Below, one piece after another: positions 42,324 to 51,439 of a DNA stretch of 64,000 nucleotides; the stretch's first letter is position 1; every line of letters starts with the position of its first letter. The DNA lies in assembly GCA_016292785.1 (NCBI GenBank), contig JAEDFL010000001.1:57524-121523 (forward strand). Reading direction: 5' to 3'. The DNA comes from Clostridiaceae bacterium. Its GTDB lineage: Bacteria; Bacillota; Clostridia; Oscillospirales; Acutalibacteraceae. A program made the position numbers and the translations under genes. The notes below the pieces were generated by a model, which made no database searches, had not been told where the DNA came from, and saw only the letters and a program-made list of their open reading frames with translations.

Positions 42324-44963
42324 TTATTTAACAAGGGATTCAACAATTCCGCCGACTGCGGCAATCGCTTCGTCAACCTTTGTAATATCCTTAGCTCCCG
42401 CCATTGCGAAATCAGGCTTTCCTCCGCCGTTACCGCCTGCAAGCTTTGCAACGGCACGAACAACGTCGCCTGCCTTAACTCCACATTTGACGGCCTCGGG
42501 CGCACAGCACGCCGCAAAGTTCACAGAGCCTTTTTCCTTGTTTATTGCGGCAAAAACTGCGACAACGTTATCTCCCTCGGCTTTAGCTTTGTCGGAAAGC
42601 TGTCGAAGCTCGTCAACAGTAACCTCGCCTGCGTTGGCGGCAATTACTTTGAGCGAGCCGACGGAAACGGCATTGTCAAAGAGGTTGCCCGAACGCATCT
42701 CGGTGAGCTGAGCGGTAAGAGCTTCAATTTCTCTGTCCTTCTCTTTAAGCTCGGTTGCAAGAGAAGCCGCTTTCTTTTCGATATCGGCAGGATTGCTGAC
42801 CTTCAAAGCCGTCGCCGTGCCAATTATCTTTGAGTTGAGAGAGTCTATATATCCGAGAACTCCTGTGCCTGTAACAGCTTCAATTCGCCTTACTCCTGCG
42901 GCAACGGAGGATTCGGAAATAATCTTGAACAGGCCGAGCTTGCCTGTATTTGAAACGTGAGTACCGCCGCAAAGCTCGGTTGAGAAATCACCTGCTTTAA
43001 CTACTCGGACAACATCGCCGTACTTCTCACCGAACAGAGCCATTGCACCTGTTTTCTTTGCTTCTTCAATCGGCATTTCCGTCATTGTTACATTTTCTGC
43101 CGAAAGAATAATGTTGTTTACTTCATTTTCAACGGTTTTAAGCTCGTCCGAAGTCAAAGCGGAAAAATGCGAGAAATCAAATCTAACGGTATTTTCATTG
43201 ACAAGCTGACCCGCCTGCTCAACGTGTGAGCCGAGAGTGTTTCTCAAAGCCGCCTGAAGAAGATGAGCCGCAGTATGATTTCTTGCGATCGCCTTTCTTC
43301 TGTCCGCATTTATTACGGTCTTAACAATGTCGCCCGTCTTGGCATTGTCGCCGTCAATAATTCTGCCGTAATGGAGGAATACGCCGTCGTTGGTCTTAGT
43401 GGTGTTTTCAACCTCAAAGGTGAAGCCGTCACCGTAAATATATCCCGTATCTCCGACCTGTCCGCCGCTCTCGGCATAGAAAGCGGTTTTGTCGGTCACG
43501 AGGAAGGATTCCGCACCGTTTTCGAGTACGTCGCATCTGATACCGTCTGTGATAAAAGCTATTATTTTGCCCTCTGCATCAAAGGCGTCATAACCTGCAA
43601 AATCGGTCTTTTCAAGTCCCTTTGTGACAACGCCGGTGTTATTCCAGCCTTCTGCGCCTGCACCCTTATGTGCGTCACGGGATCTCTTTCTTTGAACAAG
43701 GACAAGCTCCTTGAATTTCTCCTCATCAACGGTCATTCCCCTTTCCTCAAGAATTTCCTTGGTGAGGTCGATCGGGAAACCGAAGGTATCCTGAAGCTTG
43801 AACGCATCCTCTGCGCTCAGCTCCTTTGAGCTTGAATTTTCTATCATTTTTGAAAGAACGTCAAGACCTGCGTCAATCGTTCTGTTGAAGCTTTCCTCTT
43901 CGGTCGAAATAACATTGACGATGAAGTCACGCTTTTCAACGAGGTTGGGGTAAGCGTTTTTGTTCTCTCCGATTACCGTATCGGCAACCTCTGAGAGGAA
44001 AGGACGGTTAATTCCGAGCAGTCTGCCGTGTCTTGCGGCACGTCTGAGCAGACGGCGCAGAACGTAGCCTCTGCCGCTGTTGGACGGCATAACACCGTCA
44101 CCTATCATAAAGGTTGTTGAACGGATGTGATCGGTAATAACACGAAGCGAAACATCGCTCTTTTCGTCGGCATGATATTCAACGCCTGAAATCTTCGCAA
44201 TGTGCTTCATTATATTCTGAATTGTATCAACCTCAAAGAGGTTGTCAACACCCTGAGCGATACAGGCAAGTCTTTCAAGTCCCATACCTGTGTCGATATT
44301 GGGATGAGCAAGCGGTGTATAATTGTTGTGTCCGTCGTTTTCAAACTGAGTAAAAACAAGGTTCCAGAACTCGACAAATCTGTCGCACTCACAGCCTACA
44401 TGACAGTCGGGACTTCCGCAGCCGTGTTCCTCACCCCTGTCGTAGTAAATCTCCGAACAAGGGCCGCAGGGACCTGCGCCGTGCTCCCAGAAGTTATCCT
44501 CCTTGCCGAAGCGAACCATATGGCTCTCCTGAACTCCGATCTCCTTTGTCCAGATGTCGTAAGCCTCGTCGTCGTCAAGATAGACGCTGATATAAAGCTT
44601 TTCGGGATCCATTTCCATTATTTTGGTGCAGAATTCCCACGCCCAGCTTATAGCGTCATGCTTGAAATAATCGCCGAAAGAGAAATTGCCGAGCATCTCG
44701 AAATAAGTTCCGTGACGTGCGGTCTTGCCGACATTTTCAATATCGGGAGTTCTGATACACTTCTGACAAGTTGTAACCCTTGATCTCGGCGGAGTGATCT
44801 CACCCGTAAAATATTTTTTCATCGGTGACATTCCTGCGTTGATGAGAAGAAGGCTTTTGTCACCCTGAGGAATAAGAGAAAAGCTCGGAAGTCTTAAATG
44901 TCCCTTGCTCTCGTAGAAAGAGAGAAATTTCTCTCTGAGTTCGTTAAGTCCTGTCCATTCCAT
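42324..44963 (-). CDS. alaS: Alanyl-tRNA synthetase
   Basis: Charges tRNA(Ala) with alanine and edits Ser/Gly errors. The class II catalytic domain (about 1-240) opens LREKFLSFYESKGHLRLPS; motif 2 region KCIRTPDIENVG is clear. The editing domain has the metal motif HTAAHLLQAAL and CGGTHVSNTG. A C-Ala domain with a Gly-rich GGNGGGKPDFAMAG end completes its 879 residues. The 66-base leader is too short for a T-box riboswitch. A strong promoter lies just upstream. Confidence 0.97.
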   Translation of the reverse strand: MEWTGLNELREKFLSFYESKGHLRLPSFSLIPQGDKSLLLINAGMSPMKKYFTGEITPPRSRVTTCQKCIRTPDIENVGKTARHGTYFEMLGNFSFGDYFKHDAISWAWEFCTKIMEMDPEKLYISVYLDDDEAYDIWTKEIGVQESHMVRFGKEDNFWEHGAGPCGPCSEIYYDRGEEHGCGSPDCHVGCECDRFVEFWNLVFTQFENDGHNNYTPLAHPNIDTGMGLERLACIAQGVDNLFEVDTIQNIMKHIAKISGVEYHADEKSDVSLRVITDHIRSTTFMIGDGVMPSNSGRGYVLRRLLRRAARHGRLLGINRPFLSEVADTVIGENKNAYPNLVEKRDFIVNVISTEEESFNRTIDAGLDVLSKMIENSSSKELSAEDAFKLQDTFGFPIDLTKEILEERGMTVDEEKFKELVLVQRKRSRDAHKGAGAEGWNNTGVVTKGLEKTDFAGYDAFDAEGKIIAFITDGIRCDVLENGAESFLVTDKTAFYAESGGQVGDTGYIYGDGFTFEVENTTKTNDGVFLHYGRIIDGDNAKTGDIVKTVINADRRKAIARNHTAAHLLQAALRNTLGSHVEQAGQLVNENTVRFDFSHFSALTSDELKTVENEVNNIILSAENVTMTEMPIEEAKKTGAMALFGEKYGDVVRVVKAGDFSTELCGGTHVSNTGKLGLFKIISESSVAAGVRRIEAVTGTGVLGYIDSLNSKIIGTATALKVSNPADIEKKAASLATELKEKDREIEALTAQLTEMRSGNLFDNAVSVGSLKVIAANAGEVTVDELRQLSDKAKAEGDNVVAVFAAINKEKGSVNFAACCAPEAVKCGVKAGDVVRAVAKLAGGNGGGKPDFAMAGAKDITKVDEAIAAVGGIVESLVK

Positions 44964-45005
44964 AAAAACTACTCCCTGATAAAAACAGATTTAAAACAAT
45001 TTATA

Positions 45006-45034
45006 ATTATATGCCCGTAGGTATATTTAGTCAA
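45006..45034 (-). promoter_or_regulatory. Sigma-A-type promoter of the alaS operon
   Basis: Minus-strand TTGACT (45029-45034) and perfect TATAAT (45006-45011) with a 17-base spacer. The -35 box overlaps the last codons of the upstream metallo-beta-lactamase gene. Confidence 0.7.
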
Positions 45035-45939
45035 TCAAATTTTGTGAATTCCTTTGAATTTGATTGAAAAACGACCGTCCCGTTAAGATCGGTGCGGTAA
45101 TATTCAATTCCGATATTGTCAAGACGCTCGGTCACAACCGAGTGAGGATGACCGTATTCGTTGCCTGCTCCGCAGCAAATGACTGCAAACTCGGGATTGA
45201 CGGCTTCAAGCCATTTTTGACTTGAAGCGGTTTTACTGCCATGATGACCGATATTGATTATATCGGCAGAAAAGTCCTTACCCGTGTTCAAAAGATCCTT
45301 TTCCACGGCGGTCGAAGCGTCGCCCATGAACATCACGGAGGTTTCGCCGAAGCTGACACGGGACACGGCAGACATATCGTTGAGATTGTCATAGCCGTGA
45401 AGCGGAGCTAAAATTTCCAAATTCATTTCGCCGTAGGAATAAGTCATACCCGCTTCGGTAGGAATAACATTTTCTGCGTTATCCGACACTGCGGTCAGAA
45501 ACTTTTCATAAGTCGAGTTTGTCGGAATAATATCCTCGGGAATTTCGGGCATAATCAGATCCTTAATCTCAAATTCATAAAGAATCTTTGTCATTGCGCC
45601 CATATGATCGGAGTGAGGATGTGTGACCAGAACGCAGTCAAGCTCATCTATTCCAAGATTTTTGATATAGCTAATAACCGTCTGAGCCGCTCCAACCTCA
45701 CCGCTGTCAACAAGGATAGCCGTATCGCCCATATGAACAAGCGTACAGTTTCCCTGTCCGACATCAATAAAATCAACGTACATCATATTGCTTTCGCTCT
45801 GCTGATAATTACGCAGTCCCGTGTCCTCAAAAAGCGTTTCAGGCTCTTTTATTAACCTTGATCCGGCGAAAGCGAGGACGGCAATGATGAAAATGACAAC
45901 TCCGCTTATAAGCTTTGTATTATTTTTTCTTTTTTTCAT
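45031..45939 (-). CDS. Membrane-anchored ComEC-like metallo-beta-lactamase fold hydrolase
   Basis: A 302-residue protein with one N-terminal transmembrane helix (about 9-27) and an extracytoplasmic metallo-beta-lactamase domain. The zinc motifs are complete: THPHSDHMG (about 105-113), the following Asp in MFMGDAS, and the HHGS segment, with GHPH near the end. It is of the same group as the C-terminal domain of ComEC (YVDFIDVGQGNCTLV), so it may be a nuclease or phosphodiesterase. It overlaps ygiQ by 20 bases. It could supply the activity lost from the ComEC at 39239. Confidence 0.88.
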   Translation of the reverse strand: MKKRKNNTKLISGVVIFIIAVLAFAGSRLIKEPETLFEDTGLRNYQQSESNMMYVDFIDVGQGNCTLVHMGDTAILVDSGEVGAAQTVISYIKNLGIDELDCVLVTHPHSDHMGAMTKILYEFEIKDLIMPEIPEDIIPTNSTYEKFLTAVSDNAENVIPTEAGMTYSYGEMNLEILAPLHGYDNLNDMSAVSRVSFGETSVMFMGDASTAVEKDLLNTGKDFSADIINIGHHGSKTASSQKWLEAVNPEFAVICCGAGNEYGHPHSVVTERLDNIGIEYYRTDLNGTVVFQSNSKEFTKFD

Positions 45940-47767
45940 ATCTTTTTCCGCTTGTATTTCGTTTATTTATATTATTTGAGCTACGCTTAGGCTGAATCAA
46001 ACATTTTTCCGAATAACCTATCAGATCATGCCTGCCCGACTTTCGCAGTGCTTCTTCGACAAGCTCACGGTTTTTCGGATCGTAATACTGCAAAAGCGCA
46101 CGCTGGAGAGCCTTGTCGTGAGGAGTTTTCGCAACATAGACCTCCTCCATTGTGTAGGGATCAAGCCCCGTATAGAACATACAGGTTGAGATAGTTCCCG
46201 GAGTGGGGTAAAAATCCTGCACCTGCTCAGGTCTGATGTGCCTTTTTTTCAGGAAAACCGCAAGCTCAACAGCGTCCTTGAGAGTTGAGCCGGGGTGCGA
46301 GGACATAAGGTAAGGCACAAGATACTGCTCCTTGCCGACAGCGTCGGAAAGCTGAAAATATTTCTTTGAAAACTCGATATACGCCTCGATATGAGGCTTT
46401 CCCATTTTATCAAGAACAGCGGCGGAGCAATGCTCCGGAGCCACCTTGAGCTGACCGCTGACGTGGTATTTCACCAGCTCACGGAAGAAAGCGTCGTCGG
46501 GATCCTTCAGCATATAATCATATCTTATTCCCGATCGGATAAACACTTTTTTCACCTTTGGCAGGCTTCTGACTGTTCTGAGAATATCAAGATACTCGCT
46601 GTGGTCGGCATGCAAAGCCTTGCACGGAGTCGGCGCAAGACATTTTTTACCCTTGCAAAGACCTTTTTCAAGCTGAGCAAGACAGCTTGTATTTCTGAAA
46701 TTGGCGGTCGGACCGCCGATATCGTGGATATATCCCTTGAAGTTCGGCTTTTCGGTCAAAAGCTTTGCTTCTCTGACGATTGACTCCTTGCTTCTTGTCG
46801 TAATAAACCTGCCCTGATGAAATGCAATCGAACAAAAATTGCACGCACCGAAGCAACCCCGGTTGTGAGTGATCGAAAACTCGACCTCCTCAATCGCAGG
46901 AACACCGCCCGATTTTTCATAAACAGGGTGATATGCCCTCTCATAAGGCAATGAATATACCCAATCCATCTCCTCCTGAGTGAGCGGCGGCATCGGCGGA
47001 TTTTGAACAAGCATACGGTTGCCGTGACGCTGTTTAATGAGCTTTCCTCTGATGTGATCCTGCTCGTCCTGCTGAATACGGCAGGAAACCGCATATTCTT
47101 TTTTGCTCTTGCAGACATTTTCAAAGGACGGACATTCAGCTCCGTAAAGCGGAGTATCGTGAACATCACAGGAATAAACCGTTCCTCTGACATCGGTAAT
47201 CGAGCTTATCGGCTCGCCGTTAGAAAGGCGGCGACAAATTTCAATCGTCTGATTTTCTCCCATGCCGTAGGAAATAAGATCAGCCTGAGAGTCAAAAAGT
47301 ATACTTCGTCGGATCTTATCGTCCCAATAATCGTAATGTGCAAAACGCCTAAGCGATGCCTCAAGACCGCCGATAATTATCGGAATATCACCGTAAAGCT
47401 CTCTTATTTTATTGCAATATACAATAACAGCCCTGTCAGGTCTGAGTCCCATAACTTTTCCCGGGGAATATGCGTCCTGACTTCTGCGTTTTTTTGCGGC
47501 TGTGTAATGAGCGACCATGGAGTCAATATTGCCCGACGAAACCATAAAGCCGAGCTTAGGTCTGCCGAAACGGAGAAAATCGTCATTCTTTCTCCAATCA
47601 GGCTGGGCAAGGACTGCAACACGGTAGCCCTCAGCCTCCATAACCCTTGTTATTATAGCCGCACCGAAGCTCGGATGATCGACATAAGCGTCGCCCGTAA
47701 CATAGACGAAATCGACCTCGTCCCATCCTCGCTCTTTAACTTCTTCGGCTGTTATCGGTAAAAACAT
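45920..47767 (-). CDS. ygiQ: YgiQ-family radical SAM protein
   Basis: A 615-residue radical SAM protein of unknown reaction. The N-terminal domain has DFVYVTGDAYVDHPSFG and the B12-binding-like region. The cluster motif C-x3-C-x2-C lies in NRGCFGACNFCSIAFHQGR. A later segment has EQVQDFYPTPGT, a family hallmark. The C-terminus is basic (RYEKKKK). The ATG at 47767 is preferred over a TTG one codon earlier; it comes 3 bases after ftsK. Confidence 0.9.
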   Translation of the reverse strand: MFLPITAEEVKERGWDEVDFVYVTGDAYVDHPSFGAAIITRVMEAEGYRVAVLAQPDWRKNDDFLRFGRPKLGFMVSSGNIDSMVAHYTAAKKRRSQDAYSPGKVMGLRPDRAVIVYCNKIRELYGDIPIIIGGLEASLRRFAHYDYWDDKIRRSILFDSQADLISYGMGENQTIEICRRLSNGEPISSITDVRGTVYSCDVHDTPLYGAECPSFENVCKSKKEYAVSCRIQQDEQDHIRGKLIKQRHGNRMLVQNPPMPPLTQEEMDWVYSLPYERAYHPVYEKSGGVPAIEEVEFSITHNRGCFGACNFCSIAFHQGRFITTRSKESIVREAKLLTEKPNFKGYIHDIGGPTANFRNTSCLAQLEKGLCKGKKCLAPTPCKALHADHSEYLDILRTVRSLPKVKKVFIRSGIRYDYMLKDPDDAFFRELVKYHVSGQLKVAPEHCSAAVLDKMGKPHIEAYIEFSKKYFQLSDAVGKEQYLVPYLMSSHPGSTLKDAVELAVFLKKRHIRPEQVQDFYPTPGTISTCMFYTGLDPYTMEEVYVAKTPHDKALQRALLQYYDPKNRELVEEALRKSGRHDLIGYSEKCLIQPKRSSNNINKRNTSGKRYEKKKK

Positions 47768-47770
47768 CAA

Positions 47771-50386
47771 TTATTCCTCTTCGTCATCGTCATATTCGTC
47801 CGTTTCGATCGGGTTTTCGATCGGCGCGGAAGCATTGCCGAGCGCATTCATTTCCATCCATTGCTGTTTTGAAATGAGCACCTTTCTCGGCTTACTGCCC
47901 TCAAACGGACCGACGATCTGTCTTTGTTCAAGCTCGTCAATAATTCTTGCCGCACGGGCATAGCCTAATTTCAGCTTTCGCTGTAAAAGAGTTGTCGAAG
48001 CCATCTGAGCCTCAACGACCACCTCGATCGCTTTCGGGATCATCTCGTCTCCGCCCTCATCGGAATCGCCGTCCGAGGACGAGGATGAAGATGAAGAAGG
48101 CTTCTTCTCAATGACAGCCTGACGCTCGATCTCTTTCATAACTTCTTCGTCGTATTCTTTTTCTTCGCCTTGAGTTTTGATAAACTTAACGACGCTTTCA
48201 ACCTCCTCGTCAGAGAGGAAACAGCCCTGAACACGCACGGGCTTTGAAACACCGACGGGACTGAACAGCATATCGCCGTTACCGAGAAGCTTTTCGGCTC
48301 CTGCGGTGTCGATAATCGTTCTTGAATCGACCTGAGAAGAAACCGAGAGCGCAATTCGGCTCGGAATGTTGGCTTTGATTATACCCGTAATAACGTTTAC
48401 CGACGGTCTCTGCGTTGCGATTACAAGGTGCATACCTGCCGCACGAGCCATCTGTGCTAGACGGCAGATCGAATCCTCAACCTCGTTCGGCGCAGCCATC
48501 ATAAGGTCTGAAAGCTCGTCAATAAAAATAACGATATGAGGCATCGGAGTGAGGGTTTCGCTTGTCTGAGCAAGCTTGTTAAAACCCTTGATATCTCTGA
48601 CGCTGTTTTCGGAGAACATCTTGTATCTCTGAAGCATTTCCGTGACCGCCCAGCCGAGCGCACCCGCCGCCTTCCTCGGATCGGAAACAACAGGAACAAG
48701 AAGATGCGGAATACCGTTGTAAATCGTAAATTCAACCTGCTTAGGATCAATCATCAGAAGCTTGACCTCATCGGGCGTTGAATTATAAAGAATGCTGACG
48801 ATCATCGAATTAAGACATACCGACTTACCCGAGCCGGTAGTACCTGCAATAAGCAGATGCGGCATCTTTGCAATATCGGCACATATTGTATTGCCTGTAA
48901 TATCCTTACCCAGAGCAACATTCAGCTTACTCTTTGCGTTCTTGTAAACAGGAGTTTCAATTATCTCCCTGAGAGAGACTGTCGCTCTGTTCTTGTTCGG
49001 AATTTCAATTCCGATTGCAGATTTGTTCGGAATCGGAGCTTCAATACGAACGCCCGAAGCCGCAAGAGCAAGTGCAATATCATCGGAAAGACTTGTAATC
49101 CTGCTGATTTTTACGCCTGCTGCAGGCTGAAGCTCATATCTTGTAACGGCAGGTCCTCGGCAAATATCGACAATTTTTGTCGAAACACCGAAGCTGTTGA
49201 GAGTATCAACAAGCTTGGTGGCGTTGGTTTTAAGCTCCTCCTCGTAATTCATTGCGCTTGCGTTGTTCGCATATTCAAGACAGTCAACAGGAGGCTTCTG
49301 ATATGTGTGGAAAACCTGAACCGGATCTTCTTGTTTAGCGGCTTTTGTCACCTTTTTGGTGTCCGACTTAGACTTGTCCTTTTCCTTGGCAGAGCCGTTG
49401 ACCTTCTTTATTATTTCATCAAGCGGAAGCTCAGGCTCAACAGCCTTGGTGTCAGTATCGGTCGGAGGAACTATAAAAGGCTTAGGCTCTTTGGTCTTAG
49501 GTCTGACGTCCTGCTTCTCTGCGTTGCCGACAAGCTCGTCGATATACATCTCGTCAGGCTCGTTGCCGTAGGCTTCGGGGCCGATATCGACGGGAACATA
49601 TTTCTTTCTTTTTCTGACAAAATTATCAGAATACGGAGCTTCCGGATCGCCGGCGGCTGCGTCAATACGTTCCTGCTGTTTAAGCCTTGCGGCATTTACC
49701 CTGTCCTTAATAAAAACATAAATACCGAGCAGAGTGCCGCCCGTGACAAACATAACAGTCGCAATCAATAAAACAATAAGCACAACAGCCGCCGCAGCCT
49801 TGCCGAAAAGCATTTCAGGTATTCCGCCGAAGAATGCTCCGAGAACACCGCCGCTGTGTACTGTGACAACATCACGCAGATCCCATGCATAAGCGATCTG
49901 ATCTTTAAGTCCGCCTGCCTCTATTCCGTCCGAGAAAACGTGAACAATACCCGAAAGAAAGGCAGTTGCAAGAGAAGAGCCGATAAGTCTGCCTTTAAGC
50001 GGTTTAATCGATCTTTCGGAAACAACGGTTACGATAATATAAATCAGCATCAGCGGCCAAACATAAGCGCAGATGCCCGAAACGCCGAAAATGAAGTTGT
50101 GGAACGCAAGCCATACCCTTTCGCCCTTGATAAAGGTTGCGGCAAGAAGAATAGCCGTTACAGCGGAAAGGATTATAGCCGCTCTCTGGCGAAGTACGGC
50201 AGGAGAAATGTCTTTCTTCGTCTGCGGTGCGCTCTGCCTTTGTGCGGAAGTGTTTTTCTTATTCTGCGTCTGTTTTTTATTCTGTGTCTGTTTCTTTGTC
50301 TGCGACGGGGACGCAGGCTTTTTCGCCGGAGCTTTTTTATTAGCTGACGACTTATTATTTTTGTTATTTTGACTGTTTGCCGCCAT
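47771..50386 (-). CDS. ftsK: FtsK/SpoIIIE-family DNA translocase
   Basis: An 871-residue DNA pump that clears DNA from the septum, either in division or into the forespore. The N-terminal 60 residues are Gln/Asn/Lys-rich low complexity. Four or five transmembrane helices lie at about 67-230. An acidic linker leads to the motor, with Walker A IAGTTGSGKSVC and Walker B IVIFIDELSDLMM. A Ser tract precedes the gamma winged-helix domain, which reads KLGYARAARIIDELEQRQIV. It is the first gene of ftsK-ygiQ-MBL. Confidence 0.95.
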   Translation of the reverse strand: MAANSQNNKNNKSSANKKAPAKKPASPSQTKKQTQNKKQTQNKKNTSAQRQSAPQTKKDISPAVLRQRAAIILSAVTAILLAATFIKGERVWLAFHNFIFGVSGICAYVWPLMLIYIIVTVVSERSIKPLKGRLIGSSLATAFLSGIVHVFSDGIEAGGLKDQIAYAWDLRDVVTVHSGGVLGAFFGGIPEMLFGKAAAAVVLIVLLIATVMFVTGGTLLGIYVFIKDRVNAARLKQQERIDAAAGDPEAPYSDNFVRKRKKYVPVDIGPEAYGNEPDEMYIDELVGNAEKQDVRPKTKEPKPFIVPPTDTDTKAVEPELPLDEIIKKVNGSAKEKDKSKSDTKKVTKAAKQEDPVQVFHTYQKPPVDCLEYANNASAMNYEEELKTNATKLVDTLNSFGVSTKIVDICRGPAVTRYELQPAAGVKISRITSLSDDIALALAASGVRIEAPIPNKSAIGIEIPNKNRATVSLREIIETPVYKNAKSKLNVALGKDITGNTICADIAKMPHLLIAGTTGSGKSVCLNSMIVSILYNSTPDEVKLLMIDPKQVEFTIYNGIPHLLVPVVSDPRKAAGALGWAVTEMLQRYKMFSENSVRDIKGFNKLAQTSETLTPMPHIVIFIDELSDLMMAAPNEVEDSICRLAQMARAAGMHLVIATQRPSVNVITGIIKANIPSRIALSVSSQVDSRTIIDTAGAEKLLGNGDMLFSPVGVSKPVRVQGCFLSDEEVESVVKFIKTQGEEKEYDEEVMKEIERQAVIEKKPSSSSSSSSDGDSDEGGDEMIPKAIEVVVEAQMASTTLLQRKLKLGYARAARIIDELEQRQIVGPFEGSKPRKVLISKQQWMEMNALGNASAPIENPIETDEYDDDEEE

Positions 50387-50437
50387 AATAACCTCCGAAA
50401 TATATTTAATAGCGCATAATGACCCAATATCTTGTAT

Positions 50438-50466
50438 ATAATACCATTTTCAGCTATAAATATCAA
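50438..50466 (-). promoter_or_regulatory. Sigma-A-type promoter of ftsK
   Basis: Minus-strand TTGATA (50461-50466) and TATTAT (50438-50443), spacer 17, each five of six. It is back to back with the epimerase promoter; only 8 bases separate the two -35 boxes. Confidence 0.6.
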
Positions 50467-50474
50467 TATGTTTA

Positions 50475-50503
50475 TTGATTTTTTTTGAAGTATTGTATAT
50501 AAT
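50475..50503 (+). promoter_or_regulatory. Sigma-A-type promoter of the aldose 1-epimerase gene
   Basis: TTGATT (50475-50480) and perfect TATAAT (50498-50503) with a 17-base spacer, about 29 bases upstream of the GTG start. Confidence 0.6.
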
Positions 50504-50531
50504 AAAAAAAACAAAACAAAGGAGTGTTATT

Positions 50532-51386
50532 GTGAAATTTACTTTAAAAAATAATTCTGTCAGTATCGCTGTCAAGCAGTACGGCGCCGAGCTTTCATCC
50601 TTCAAATCGGAGGACAGCAATATTGAATATCTGTGGCAGGGAAATCCCGACGTTTGGTACGGTCAGTCCCCCATTCTTTTCCCGATCGTCGGCACCTTGC
50701 TTGATAATAAATACAAGGTTGACGGCAAGGAATATGAGATGTTCCGTCACGGAATTGCGAGAAAAAGAGACTTTGAGCTTAAAGAGCAGGGCAAGGATTA
50801 CATAACACTTATTCAGAAATGGAACGAGGAATCACTTGAGCGTTATCCGTTCAAATATGTTCTTGACATAGAGTTCAAGCTCTGCGGCAAGAAGCTGACT
50901 GTAACTCATACGGTTAAGAATGAGGGAGACGGTGCGATGTACTTCTCAATCGGAGCACATCCGGGCTTTAACTGCAAGATCGGCGACAGACTCGAATTTG
51001 CAGAGCCGGAAAAACTGATTTGCGAAAAGATCGACACGGATTCGATCCTCGACGGCAAGCACTACCCCACCCTCGATAACGAAACGACTATCGTTATCAC
51101 AAAGGATATTTTTGAGGGTGACGCACTTGTGCTTTCGGGTATGAAGTCCGATACCGTTTATCTCAAGAGCGATTTCCGTCCGCAGTATATCAAGTTCAAT
51201 TTCGGCAAAGCTCCCGTTCTCGGAATCTGGGCAAAGCCGGGTGCAGAATATGTCTGCATCGAGCCGTGGTACGGAGTAAACGATTCAAGAGAAGTCAAGA
51301 ACGATTTTTCAGAAAAGCGTCTCATTCAAAAAATCGAGCCGGCCGAGGAGTTTGTATTCCCCTGGAGCGCAGAAATAATTGAATAA
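50532..51386 (+). CDS. Aldose 1-epimerase family protein (LacX-like)
   Basis: A 284-residue galactose-mutarotase-fold protein that would interconvert sugar anomers. The GTG start at 50532 follows AAAGGAGTG; a longer in-frame start at 50475 would begin inside the promoter. Family features are seen in order: AVKQYGAELSSFK, WQGNPDVWYGQSPILFPIVG, FRHGIARKRDF with the first catalytic His, and GAHPGFNCKI with the second. It is transcribed alone, between a promoter and a strong terminator. Confidence 0.9.
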   Translation: MKFTLKNNSVSIAVKQYGAELSSFKSEDSNIEYLWQGNPDVWYGQSPILFPIVGTLLDNKYKVDGKEYEMFRHGIARKRDFELKEQGKDYITLIQKWNEESLERYPFKYVLDIEFKLCGKKLTVTHTVKNEGDGAMYFSIGAHPGFNCKIGDRLEFAEPEKLICEKIDTDSILDGKHYPTLDNETTIVITKDIFEGDALVLSGMKSDTVYLKSDFRPQYIKFNFGKAPVLGIWAKPGAEYVCIEPWYGVNDSREVKNDFSEKRLIQKIEPAEEFVFPWSAEIIE

Positions 51387-51398
51387 AGAAAATAATTT

Positions 51399-51439
51399 CC
51401 CCGTTTGTCGGAAGCTTTTTGACAAACGGGGATTTTTTT
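51399..51439. terminator. Bidirectional terminator between convergent genes
   Basis: Perfect 11-bp stem CCCCGTTTGTC/GACAAACGGGG (51399-51409 and 51421-51431) with an 11-base loop. On the plus strand a run of seven T follows. It lies between the epimerase (+) and the LRR protein (-), and a weaker T-rich tail exists for the minus strand. Confidence 0.9.

Noticed and set aside
44964..45030. Possible T-box riboswitch before alaS
   Set aside because: Only 67 bases separate the genes and the promoter uses much of them; no T-box sequence or stem I is visible.
47990..48130. Serine and Asp/Glu-rich stretch in FtsK, first taken for a frameshift
   Set aside because: The frame stays open and the gamma domain follows in frame; low-complexity linkers are normal here.
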